A stretch of 64,000 bases of DNA from positions 1,736,797-1,800,796 of the forward strand of contig NW_004450662.1 of NCBI RefSeq assembly GCF_000321225.1. Reading direction: 5' to 3'. This document shows, piece by piece, positions 20,860 through 30,634 of the stretch. The notes under the pieces were generated by a model, which had not been told where the DNA came from, ran no database searches, and worked only from the letters and a program-made list of their open reading frames with translations. This DNA is from Odobenus rosmarus divergens. Lineage: Eukaryota; Chordata; Mammalia; Carnivora; Odobenidae. Within the stretch, counting starts at the first letter, position 1; each line of letters opens with the position of its first letter. A program made the translations under genes and the position numbers.

Positions 20860-22041
20860 GAGGAGAGCTTCTAACATGAAAAGCAAAGGCTCAAACAAAC
20901 CAATAAAAGACAAAAAAGTCTTAGAGAAAACGGAATAGGCAGGGAAAAGGAGAACCTTATATACTTAGAAAGAGGTGATACTGCATCTAAAAGACAAGAA
21001 TGGATACTATTTTTTTTAAAAAAGAGAATTCTCAGGGAACAAAAAAAGTGCTCTTGGAGATTCAAGATGAAAGGAGAAAATTTTTTAAATCAATAGATGA
21101 TTGAAAAATTAGTTGAGGAAATTACTCAGACATTAAAGGGAAAAGTGAGGAGAGAAGAAAGGAAGAAAATTGGAAGACACATTCAAGATGACTAATATCC
21201 GAATCATAGGAATCCCAAAAACAGAACACAGAAGATGGAGGTTAAAAATAATCAAAAATAGAATTCACGAAAATGTCCCCAGTCTTAATGATCTGTTTCC
21301 AGACTGAAAGAGCACGCTGAATATCTGGAACAACCAAGGAAGAAAACATAGCAAGTTATGTCAGTATGAGATTTCTGCAGAGGAAGGACCAAGAGATCAT
21401 CTTCCAGGTTCCAGAGAGATTAAAGAGGTTTCGCCTGAAGGAATCAGGATAGCAGTAGGCTTCCTGACTGCAATAACACTGGAAACTAGAAGGCAGTGGA
21501 GAAGACAACTACTCCCAACCTAGAATGTTCTGCTCCTCTAAACTCTCAATGGTGTGAACGTAGAATGAAGACATTTTCAGATACGTCTCCAAACTTTGCC
21601 TGCCATGCACTCTGTCTCGGGACGCTGCTGAGAAGTATATGCTCCACCAGAAACTGAGGAATGAACCAAGAAAGAAGACACGGCACCCAGGAAAAAGGGG
21701 GTCCTGTACAAGAGGGAAGGCCAGGCCCCCCCAATTAGCTAGTGAAGGGAGGTCTCAAGGCAACAGCTTTGCAAGCAAGCCTGCAGAGCGCCCCATCCAG
21801 CCTGGCCTATCCAGCAGCTCCAGGAGCCGTCTCTCCAAGAAAATGAGGTGGATAAAGCGCCTGAAGAATTTCAGCATTTTAGGTGATTGAGAGGCGATCA
21901 CTTAATCTGGGGGAGAGTTCGGGACTAAATTAGTGACAAATACGTAGAAAACCGAACCAATAAAAAAAAAAAAATCAAAATGATTTTTAACTCCAGGAGG
22001 AAAATTTCACAGAAAGAGGAAAATAATCATCATATACTTTA
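20860..22041 (+). repeat. HAL1-like (ORF1-only L1-related) LINE, degraded
   Basis: Ordered landmarks of HAL1/L1M-type LINEs appear on the + strand: 'atcataggaatcccaaaaac', 'cacgaaaatgtccccagtct', 'ggttccagagagattaaaga', 'acactggaaactagaaggca', 'cctagaatgttctgctcctc', GAATGAAGACATTTTCAGA and 'accagaaactgaggaatgaa'. HAL1 is a non-autonomous L1 relative. Reading frames are broken throughout; family assignment is from recall, not a search. Confidence 0.6.
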
Positions 22042-22055
22042 AGACTTGGCTGTGA

Positions 22056-22153
22056 TGAGCACTGGGTGTTATATGCAACTCAGGAATCGTTGAACACTAC
22101 GTCAAAAACTAATGATGAACCATATGCTGGCTAACTGAACATAAAAAAAAAAA
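22056..22153 (+). mobile_element. Severely 5'-truncated carnivore L1
   Basis: Only about 100 bp of L1 3' UTR is present ('gcactgggtgttatatgcaa', 'caaaaactaatgatgaacca', TATGCTGGCTAACTG and an A tail). TSD AGACTTGGCTGTGA (22042-22055) and AGAGTTGGCTGTGA (22154-22167), one mismatch. It inserted just downstream of the HAL1-like element. Confidence 0.9.
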
Positions 22154-22167
22154 AGAGTTGGCTGTGA

Positions 22168-22543
22168 ATAGTACTTCTATATTCATAATAAGATAAATAT
22201 TGAATGTTGATCTAACCAAAATCATGATCTAATTAGACTGGGGAAATGGCAGGCTAAGTGGGGCAGGAACCATGTGTGGGGTGGGTATGTATCGGGCGCT
22301 GAGAGACTTGGGTGAAAGAGAGAGAAATCCTCTTCTTCCATAATAAGGAATCAAACAATGTCTAAATTAAGGCAATTTAAGAAACACCTAATGTTGAAAA
22401 ATGTAGAAGTAGTACTATATGCTTGCTACTTAGCATTCCGAAGATAAAGAATCAGTTTTAAAGAACCGAAGAGGTTAGTTCTGAAAAGCAGGAATTGGCA
22501 AGGGTAGGGGCCCTGTTGTATTTCTTACCAAGGCTTGCAGAAT
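22168..22543. other. AT-rich sequence, unassigned
   Basis: Possibly continues the older LINE-derived sequence; nothing is recognised with confidence. Confidence 0.35.
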
Positions 22544-22553
22544 TCTCAGTATC

Positions 22554-22764
22554 CTTTTTTTTTTTTAAGATTTATTTATTTATTTGAGAGAGAGATTGAG
22601 CACAAGCAGGGGGAGGGGCAAAGGGAGAGGGAGAGAGAATCCTCAGGTAGACTCCCTGTTGGGCATGGAGTCTAACACGGCGCTCTATCTCATGACCCTG
22701 AGATCATGACCTGAGCAGAAATCAAGAGTCAGACTCTTAACCAACTGAGCCACCCAGGTGCCCC
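22554..22764 (-). mobile_element. SINEC copy 1 of a dimeric insertion
   Basis: Reverse copy with poly(T), TTAAGATTTATTTATTTATT, a GA-rich tract, body and the head complement GAGCCACCCAGGTGCCCC, ending at 22764. A second, tail-less copy follows immediately. The left flank carries TCTCAGTATC (22544-22553). Confidence 0.93.
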
Positions 22765-22902
22765 GAGAGAGAGACTCTCAAGCAGACTCCCCGCTGAGCA
22801 TGGAGCCTGACACAGGCCTGATCCCATGACCTCAAGATCACAACCTGAGTTGAAATCAAGAGTTGGACGTTCAATCGACTGAGCCGCTCAGGTGCCCCAA
22901 AC
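22765..22902 (-). mobile_element. SINEC copy 2 of a dimeric insertion (tail-less)
   Basis: It begins directly in the GA tract (GAGAGAGAGACTCTCAAGC) without a poly(T)/TTTATTTA tail, then shows body and head complement (GAGCCGCTCAGGTGCCCC). TCTCAGTATC at 22903-22912 repeats the sequence left of copy 1, so one 10-bp TSD encloses both copies. Either a dimeric RNA was inserted, or a second copy landed precisely in the tail of the first. Confidence 0.88.
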
Positions 22903-22912
22903 TCTCAGTATC

Positions 22913-23149
22913 TTTAAACTATGTGCAAGAAAAATTTTGATTAGACAAAAACATGATAAAAGACAGAAGGAGAAGCAGGAGGTGGAGGAAAAGAAGAGAG
23001 AGCTCAGAAGAATCTGGCAAAGACTGGGCTCTGCTGTATTTTGGACAAGTTATTTCCATTATTTAATTTCTCTGATATCCTCCTCAAAAAAGGAGGATAA
23101 TAGTACTTAACAGCCAGTGTTCTTTCTTGTCTCTGATAGATAGTAACTA
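22913..23149. other. Purine-rich single-copy sequence
   Basis: A lysine/glutamate-rich ORF (22892-23110) begins inside the SINEC and is an A/G-rich artefact. No gene is recognised. Confidence 0.4.
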
Positions 23150-23330
23150 TCATTATTGGAACCACCAAAGAACTAACCCTAGTTTTCTCATCTGGATCAT
23201 GGAGGTAATCACCCGCCTCATTAAGTGGTTGAGAGATTAAGTGAAGTAACAAAGTTAAACCTCAAATTCATTTGGAACTAGGCAAAATATGAGTTCAGTA
23301 ACACATCCAACATAGTGCCCAGGAATGGTA
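23150..23330 (+). repeat. MIR SINE (diverged)
   Basis: 'ctagttttctcatctggatc', ATGGAGGTAATCACCCGCC and 'gagagattaagtgaagtaac' follow forward MIR order. Moderate confidence because of divergence. Confidence 0.55.
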
Positions 23331-23589
23331 TAGAGAGTTTCCTCCATGCAGTTCTCCGTGTGAAATGTTTTGCATGGGAATACCTCCCACCTTAACCAGC
23401 AGAATGTTCTTAATTACCATGTTCCTGGGGAAACAAGTAAACAACAGCCATCATAATGCATGAGAACAATCACATCTGGGCAACGTGAAAGACCAGAAAG
23501 ACCAGAGGAAACATTCTCCCTGATTCTGTGCTCACGTTTATTCATACCTTGTCCATTTCCCAAAAGATCAGTGATGATGCTGTAGCAAG

Positions 23590-23745
23590 AGTAACTCAGG
23601 ACTTAAGGACAGGAAGTCTGGCTTCAGACCTCTGCTTCACTTACTGGCAAGGCATTTCTTGAGATTGTTTCCTCACTAGTAAATTGAAACTGATAATAAG
23701 AGTATTGACTTTCTTATATTGGTCATCATGAAACTTAAATGAGAT
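23590..23745 (+). repeat. MIR SINE
   Basis: 'gacaggaagtctggcttcag', 'ctctgcttcacttactggca' and TTGTTTCCTCACTAGTAAA lead to a degraded 'atgaaacttaaatgagatta' tail. An AT/TG-rich simple stretch follows at 23745-23790. Confidence 0.7.
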
Positions 23746-24934
23746 TATATATGTGTGTATATATGTATAATGTATACACGTATGTATTACAATGTGTGTG
23801 TACCCTTTTTATATGGCAAATTACTGTCTTCAAATAAAAAACAAATCCAGACTAGTGAGGAGAGACTTTTACTCAGAAAAGACTATTGCAAGTTTGGGGC
23901 AGGGGACAGAATTTTGCAATAGGGAGAATACTATTGACTGTAAGATCAGCAAGCATCTCAAGAGTTCAGCAAAAAGGGATTTTCTTCTATAGAGAGGAGT
24001 AAACAAGGCAAGAAAGAAGGAGGTGTAAGAAAGTGGGCATAAGGGACAGTAGATTAGAGAATGTCTCCCCCTCCCACCCCAGGCCAGCCTATTCTTGGGA
24101 CAGGACAGTTGTAGGGTAGTGGGAGTTGGGCCAAAAAGTTCAGGGGCCTGGAGGAAGGGCAGAAGTGTAACCAAAGTTTGATTAACAAGCATTTTGTCCT
24201 GAGTAATCAGTGGGGACATGCAGTTCAGATCATTATTTATAAGGCAAAGAAAGAAAATTTTGAGGGTCTATGGCTGGCCTTGCAGGTAAACAGGGGGGAC
24301 ATCATTGAGTATATGGGGGAGGGTGGTCCTTTGCATTCAGTCATTTTCTGGACCACGGAAGTTGGGGGGATTTCTCAACTTTCACCATTTTCCAGGATTA
24401 CAGGGCTCAGGCTGACTTTTGACATTGTCACTATCCAAATGCTATGTACTACTACCATTACCAGCAGTAGTAATAAAAGTATTAGTAGTATAAAATAAGG
24501 CTTAAAATCAAAGTAAAAAAACCAAAAACCATACAGGGAAGAAGAAGAAAAGGAAAGGCTTCTATTAAGTTTAGTTCTAGGCTTCCCAGCAACTAAACAA
24601 AAATGAAAACACTGATTCTTATTGATAAAAAGCAAAGAAAAATAGAAAAACTCTTTTCTGGTGCTAAATTCAAAGAAATTTGTCCTATCCAAAGTGTTAC
24701 AAGGATTCTGAATGGACAACATACTGAACAGTACCTTCAACTACAGTTTTGCAAAAGAGGCAGAATTCTTAACGTCTTAGGATAATCCTCTACAAAAATT
24801 GCTATCAAAACATTAAAACACTATTTAATGAAGGCTTTTCTCTGGGAACTAGGGAGTCTCGAAATGAAGTCTAGAAATATCATCGGCTGATGAGGAAGAC
24901 CAGGGTTTCTTGGAGCACGCTTTTGTCAGAAATA
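23746..24934. other. Single-copy or unassigned old-repeat sequence
   Basis: After the TATATGTGTG-rich stretch nothing is recognised with confidence. The 23840-24400 segment has a retroelement-like texture but I cannot assign it. No gene is seen. Confidence 0.35.
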
Positions 24935-25085
24935 GGACCAGGATTTTCATGCATTATCTCTAGTCCTCCTGACGGCCTGCAAGATAGGTGTTACTATTCT
25001 CCTTTTACAAGTGAGAAAACAGAAGGCGTTAACGATCTTGCCAAGGTCACACAGTCAGAAGGTTGTGGAATCCACATAAGGCTCA
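24935..25085 (-). repeat. MIR SINE (reverse orientation)
   Basis: 'gcctgcaagataggtgttac', TATTCTCCTTTTACAAGTGAG and 'cttgccaaggtcacacagtc' are a clear reverse MIR core. Confidence 0.88.
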
Positions 25086-26575
25086 TCCCCTTTCCATGAA
25101 ACCAGACCACATTAAAGGATACCTGGATTAGGTTTAGAGTATGAGTGACAAGCCCATCTTCTTCAAATGTCAACGGTCTCAGGCAGGCTGGGGAAAGGAA
25201 GTGGATGGCCGTTCAAGGCTCAACTCCTACCTGAGTGTCCCGGGCTCAGGTTCTCTCTTCTGATTGGAGGGAGACCCTAGGTTCTTCTTTGCTTTTGTCT
25301 TACTCAACTTTTCTGGGGGGGTAGGGGGTGGGCAGCATTTGATGGATTGGGATATCCTTTCTGTTATGGACATCAATAAAATAAACTGTATTTACTAAGA
25401 TTATGCACATTGTCTTCTTAGCAAATGGTAGTTTTGTGTTTCCCAGGCCAATATTTCATGTGGGGGAGCAATGGGGTTCTCAAGCACAGCCACTCCCTGT
25501 TGATCACTGATTTTCTCTCTACGGTGGTGAAGGAATCTGGCAAAGCCTTTATCGGATTGAGGTTTTTACTAGTCGTTCATTGCCTAGACTCAGTGGATAG
25601 GAAACGGACCACATAAGAACAATATAGATGCCTAGTTGTCGGTGTTCATATGAAACCTGCATTTTGATACCACCATGAGAATCCGAGTGCGCAGGAATCA
25701 TTTCCTGACAGAGCAAATAACAATCTAGAACATTCTAAACTGGAACACCATTCTGATGCCTTTTCTTTTTCTTTTATTCTCCTTTGTCCTGCTCCACATT
25801 TTAAATTTAAAAAATGGATACCCTAATGCATTTGGACTAGGATTATCTATAGATGGATATTCAGAAAGAGGAGGATAAAGACACCTCTACATGGAGATCT
25901 GATACGCCTTGTGTTGGACGTGATCTGGGAGTATGCTCAGGGGGTCATCCTGGCATCTCACCATGCTTGGAAAGAGTGACTTAACGATGTTCTAAAACAC
26001 AATTATTATTTTTGGCAGATAACATCCTCCAAAATGGAATCGGCTCACATAGCATAATCCCATAGATCAGGTTAATCAATCCAGCAGATTAAGAGTACAT
26101 TTATGATTAATTTTCCTCACGGAGTGATCAAACCACTGCTCTAAGCTAGATACTCTAAGGGGGCATTTTTGGGATTTTTGTGTGGCTGGGTAGAGTAGTT
26201 GACTGGCAACATTCCCTCTGGACAAAGCTGGTTCTTTATGGCCAGGCTTTTCAAATGGAGTTCATTTATCCTGAGGGAAATACGCAACGGGCCACAGGGG
26301 TCAATAAAGCCGCAGGATAAATATGGTTCATTTTTCCAAGAATATCCTTTTTATTGAAGACTTTTAGTGAAAAGTGTAATTTAACAGCTAAGTAATTTAT
26401 CAGAAGTGTATTATAGAGTATAAACATATTTGCATGAAATTTTAAGAGAAAATGTGAAACTTTAAATGAATTTCATGCTAATGACAAGCTGCTTCAGCTA
26501 CCTGTCTCAGACTCCTCGGGCTGCCCAGAAGGTTCTCAATATTGGAGGGCAGAGGATCCTGGAAAACAGTCATTT
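25086..26575. other. Single-copy sequence; possible conserved block at 26030-26480
   Basis: No gene is recognised. The AT-rich stretch 26330-26480 carries an exact POU octamer in reverse, ATTTGCAT at 26428-26435, with TAATTTA and ATTTATCAG elements around it, and no repeat family is evident. Confidence 0.4.
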
Positions 26576-26591
26576 AAAGTGAGTCCACTTA

Positions 26592-26703
26592 GGGGCTCCT
26601 GGGTGGCTCAGCCGGTGAAGCACCTGACTCTTGATCTCAGCTCAGGTCTTGATCTCAGGGTCATGAGTTCAAGCCCCACATTGGGCTCCACTTAAAAATA
26701 AAT
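26592..26703 (+). mobile_element. Short-form SINEC insertion
   Basis: Short Can-SINE (GGGCTCCTGGGTGGCTCAGC head; 'cccacattgggctccactta' then AAAATAAATA). TSD AAAGTGAGTCCACTTA (26576-26591) and AAAGTGAATCCACTTA (26704-26719), one mismatch in 16. Confidence 0.94.
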
Positions 26704-26719
26704 AAAGTGAATCCACTTA

Positions 26720-28093
26720 AAAGGGGGACCAAGCATTCCACAGTAAATAGTAGGGAGAAAAAGCATAGATTAGAATTTTATATTGAAATTAAACCAAAAA
26801 TACAAAAAATAAGTCCATTTTACCCCATGTCTAACAAAATTGAAATTATAATTGCAACCATGCAATATTTCTTTAAAGAACAAAGGATGATTTACGTTTT
26901 GGGAAGGTTTTCAGCATGCCATGATATGCGAGCCTGCAGCAGGATACATTGTCTTTCTTTCCCTTTTGATTTTCACAGCATGACCATAAAGTAAGGTTAT
27001 GTTTACAAACATGTTCCAAAGGTCCATCCATGTTCTCAAGGGAGTTAAATCCTTGTTATTCAAAAATTCTCTTTCAGTGCACCTAGCCAGTCAAGAATTT
27101 TGCCGATTTTCTCTGTAATCATTAACGATCTGTCATGTTAAAAGGTCTTTGTGCATGTTTTAATAGTTACTCTGTTGACTTCATGAAATCCTGCACTGCA
27201 CACAGATTTTGCCATTGTCTTTGCATGGTTTTGTAGGGTATTCGCCACATCTAACACTCAGACCACCAGGCAGAGCCTGAGAGGGGAAGAGGCTATGCAA
27301 GGTTGTTGGGGGGCAGTGTGAGGTATAGAGATGAATGCTGGGGTTAAGCAGGAGGCCAGTTCTATAAGCGGTCCATTCACTAGTGAATATTTTCACACCT
27401 CGATGACATTTTTCTTCCCTATGTAGCCTTAGAAACTACAGGGATTCAGACACAAATAATGGAGACTCCAGTACACATGCTTTTGCAATGAAAGATGCTT
27501 TGGGAACGGTGGAAAAGCACGCTACAGTGTAGAACATTGGGAAATTAACTGATCCCTTGTTCATGGACTGTGACAAAATGAGATCGGGTTCTTAGAAAAA
27601 CTCTGTCTTTACTTGCAGGTACCCCTCCACCCTTCCTCTGCACAGAGCTGGAATGACCCTCCATACAGGTAGAAGTCCTGGTTAGACACCTTCAAACAAA
27701 GATCAAAATGATTCTCTGCTCTGCTGGTTTCCATGCATATGGGTCTATTCTCATTCATCAACAAAGAATGTCAGCATTCCAGGGTCTCTTTATGGAATAT
27801 AATATTGAACAATCTGCCATTTTGTTGTCACCCAAGGTGAGGTTCATGACAGTTTCTCTGAAAAACATAGAATTTACCCATTTCTCCAAATTTCAAAATT
27901 TCTATCTTTTTGAAGCAAGGGTCCTAGTTCTGGTCTCAGCTGTATCTACCATTGCAGTTTGAGACATGTCTAAGCAGATTTGGCAAACTGGTGGGCTAAG
28001 TCCTTGAGAAGTCTTTTTGCATGAAGGACCAAGGAGCCTTCCAGGAAACAATCCCAAGGGAAAAGAGAGGGTGACAGGTTTGATCCAGTAACA
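26720..28093. other. Single-copy sequence, no gene recognised
   Basis: Moderately AT-rich. Several short ORFs, none with recognisable similarity, and no young repeat. Confidence 0.45.
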
Positions 28094-28107
28094 AATCTTG
28101 GTGTTGA

Positions 28108-28299
28108 GAGGCACCTGGGTGGCTCAGCTGGTTGGGCATCTGCCTTCAGCTCAGGTTGTGATCTCGGGGTCCTGGGATTGAGCTCCACATTGGGCTCTGC
28201 ATTCAGTGGGGAGCCTGCTTCTCCCTCTGCCCCTCCCCCTGCTCCTGCTCTCTCTCTTAACTAAATAAATAAAATCTTTAAAAAAACAAAAACAAAACT
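28108..28299 (+). mobile_element. SINEC (Can-SINE) insertion with perfect TSD
   Basis: Forward copy (GGCACCTGGGTGGCTCAGCT head, CTAAATAAATAAAATC tail). Exact 14-bp TSD AATCTTGGTGTTGA at 28094-28107 and 28300-28313. Confidence 0.97.
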
Positions 28300-28313
28300 A
28301 ATCTTGGTGTTGA

Positions 28314-29338
28314 AGGGGAAGAGAGAATATTTCTGAATATAACTTGTTGGAAGGGAGGAGTAATTTGTGTACAATATTTTTGGGGTTTGTTCCTTGCCTT
28401 TTCTGGGCCTAAAGAAGGAAAAAGGACAGCTTCATCTAATAATCAAGAGTTGTTTTAATTGAAATCTTAGTTGATATCAGGACAGAAGACTGTATTGCTT
28501 TAATGGACCTCTAATAGAAGATAATGTTAAGTGGAGAGAAGGGCATTTTCTGTTTTCCAATTGGAAACAGTGTGGTGTTCTGAGGGCTTCTGAGAGCTCC
28601 ATCTCACTCGGAAGGGCAAGGGTGTCAATGTCCGCATTAGGTCATGATACTGACCAGGCCCGGTCATGTGATGCTGCCAGGGCCCCACAGAAAAAGCAGC
28701 TGACCTGGGACTTACTACAGGCAGTTCCCAGCAGAGGGAGCTGTGCCCAGGAGATGCCCAGTGGATGGGTCTGCTTTATGAGCACCTGAGAGACACTCCC
28801 TGCACTCTCCTAGGAATAATTATGGGAAGACTTTGTAGAGAACAGGAAGTCCTGCCTCAGCAGATCTGAGCGAGAGCCAGGAAAACGTGGACTGGTGTTA
28901 GGGTGTCACCATGTGTCCCCCAGTCTGATGCGACTAAAGCAGGATTGTGTAGTAGATGCTGTCAGCACTCCACCTGTGGGCACACTGGCCTGTGGTTCCA
29001 GGCCAGCACCTGCGTCTCTTTCCTGAGGGCTTGCCTGCTGGGATCCGCTCTGCAGAGGAGCCTGGCCAGCTGATGGTGCCATGGAATTAATGCTCCCTAG
29101 GAGCTGCCTTCAGCCAATGACTGATGGGAGTATCAATGCCCCAGCTCCCACCCCTCCGGTAGGCTAACTCAGGTTTTTTAATACTCCTAGCACCCCCCAA
29201 TGAGGTAAGCTCTAATTTCTCTTAGTAGAAACTAGACTGATAACACACCTTTGGGGGGCTTCTTTTCCTTCTCTGTCTCACTCGCCCCCTTCCCTACCAG
29301 TGTTTCCTGGGATCATATCTCAAACAAATGACTTGCAT
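28314..29338. other. Single-copy sequence, no gene recognised
   Basis: No young repeat or convincing exon. A GC-richer part at 28650-29170 contains only short ORFs. Confidence 0.45.
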
Positions 29339-29350
29339 TTGAATCCTTTT

Positions 29351-29544
29351 TTTTTTTTTAAAGATTTTATTTATTTATTTGAGAGAGAGTGAGAGAGAGA
29401 GCGAGTGAGCACGAGCAGGGGGGTAGAGTAGAGGGAGAAGCAGGCCTTCCACTGAGCAGGGAGCCTGAGGTGGGGCTCAGGACCCTGGGATCATGAACCA
29501 AGCCAAAGGCAGAAGCTCAACCAACTGAGCCACCCAGGAGCTCC
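29351..29544 (-). mobile_element. SINEC (Can-SINE) insertion
   Basis: Reverse copy with poly(T), AAAGATTTTATTTATTTATT, a (GA)n tract and the head complement GAGCCACCCAGGAGCTCC. TSD TGAATCCTTTT at 29340-29350 and 29545-29555, exact over 11 bp. Confidence 0.96.
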
Positions 29545-29839
29545 TGAATCCTTTTCTTAAGGTCTGTTTCTGGGGGGGCCCAAACTAAAAGGGATGAGCT
29601 ATGCTAGCGGCAAACTAAAGCAGTACCAGAGCACCCTTTTGGGCTGTTTTATCTTGTATCTTCACCAACCTGTTTTTACATTTGCATTTTAATGTTAATG
29701 GCTTTGGTTTTTATTGAGCATCCCCGGAATCAGCCACAGGAGTCTGTTTCCATAGGAAGCCAGCTAAAGACCCAATTCTATGACTTACCCCTTCCTATAT
29801 GAAGTTCATTGTGAGAAATTTCTTCTAAAATTTTTTCTA

Positions 29840-30083
29840 GGGGCGCTTGGGTGGCTCCATCAGTTAAATGTCTGTCTTTGGCTTGGGTCATGATTCCAGG
29901 GTCCTGGGATGGAGCCCTGCAGCGGGCTCCCTGCTCAGCGGGGAGTCTGCTTCTCCCTCTGTCCCTCCCCCTGCTCATTCTCTCTCTCTCTTTCTCTCTC
30001 TCTCTCTCAGATAAATAAATAAAATCTTTTTAAAAAAAGATGTCTGGAACATATTTAAAAAAATAAAAATAAAAAAATAAAAG
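29840..30083 (+). mobile_element. SINEC (Can-SINE) insertion with long A-rich tail
   Basis: Forward copy (GGGCGCTTGGGTGGCTCCAT head). The tail AGATAAATAAATAAAATC is followed by a second A-rich block after an intervening GATGTCTGGAACATATTT. A short repeat TTTTTCTA (29832-29839 and 30084-30091) may be the TSD, in which case the extra A-rich segment belongs to the insertion. Confidence 0.9.
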
Positions 30084-30159
30084 TTTTTCTAAAAGAATTT
30101 TGCTTAGCCTGAGAAGCTGGTGTATTTCCTTCATTCTGGTAAAGAGAATTAGATGCTAG

Positions 30160-30218
30160 ATTCTCTCTCCTCTCTCTCTCTGTCTCTGTCTCTCCCTCTC
30201 TCCCTCTCTCCCCTTCCC
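30160..30218. repeat. Imperfect (TC)n microsatellite
   Basis: A pyrimidine-only tract of TCTC interspersed with single G and CC. Such tracts can form triplex (H-DNA). Confidence 0.85.
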
Positions 30219-30397
30219 TGCCTTACAAGAAGCTCAGAAGCCAGTTTGGAGTCCAATAACAGTAAATACATAGAACTTTATCACCTGCATATCTGTGCCT
30301 CTCTTCCCTAGTCTTGATTTCACTTCATGTATGTTTTCTCTAGTCCTGGTAATTTATTCCCATTTATATTTACCTCTGTTTTATTATACACATCTCT

Positions 30398-30621
30398 CTC
30401 TCTCTTTTGTTAAAGATTTATTTATTAATTTGAGAGAGAGTGTGTGCACGCAAGCAGGGGGAGGGGCAGAGGGAGAGGGAGAGGTTGAGAGAGAATCTCA
30501 AGCCGACTCCCCACTGAGCATGGAGCCCGTCGTGGGGCTTGATCTCACGACCCTGAGATCATGACCAGAGCTGAAATCAAGAGTCAGACGCTTCACCAAC
30601 TAAACCACCCCAAGGCGCCCC
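30398..30621 (-). mobile_element. SINEC (Can-SINE) insertion
   Basis: Reverse copy of the subfamily with 'gctgaaatcaagagtcagac' in the head. The tail is reduced to TTAAAGATTTATTTATTAAT, with a (TC)n flank. Probable TSD TATACACATCTCT (30385-30397) and TATACTCACCTCT (30622-30634). Confidence 0.92.
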
Positions 30622-30634
30622 TATACTCACCTCT

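Noticed and set aside
22892..23110. Lys/Glu-rich ORF suggestive of a coiled coil
   Set aside because: It starts inside a SINEC and derives from an A/G-rich stretch; no splice or conservation support.
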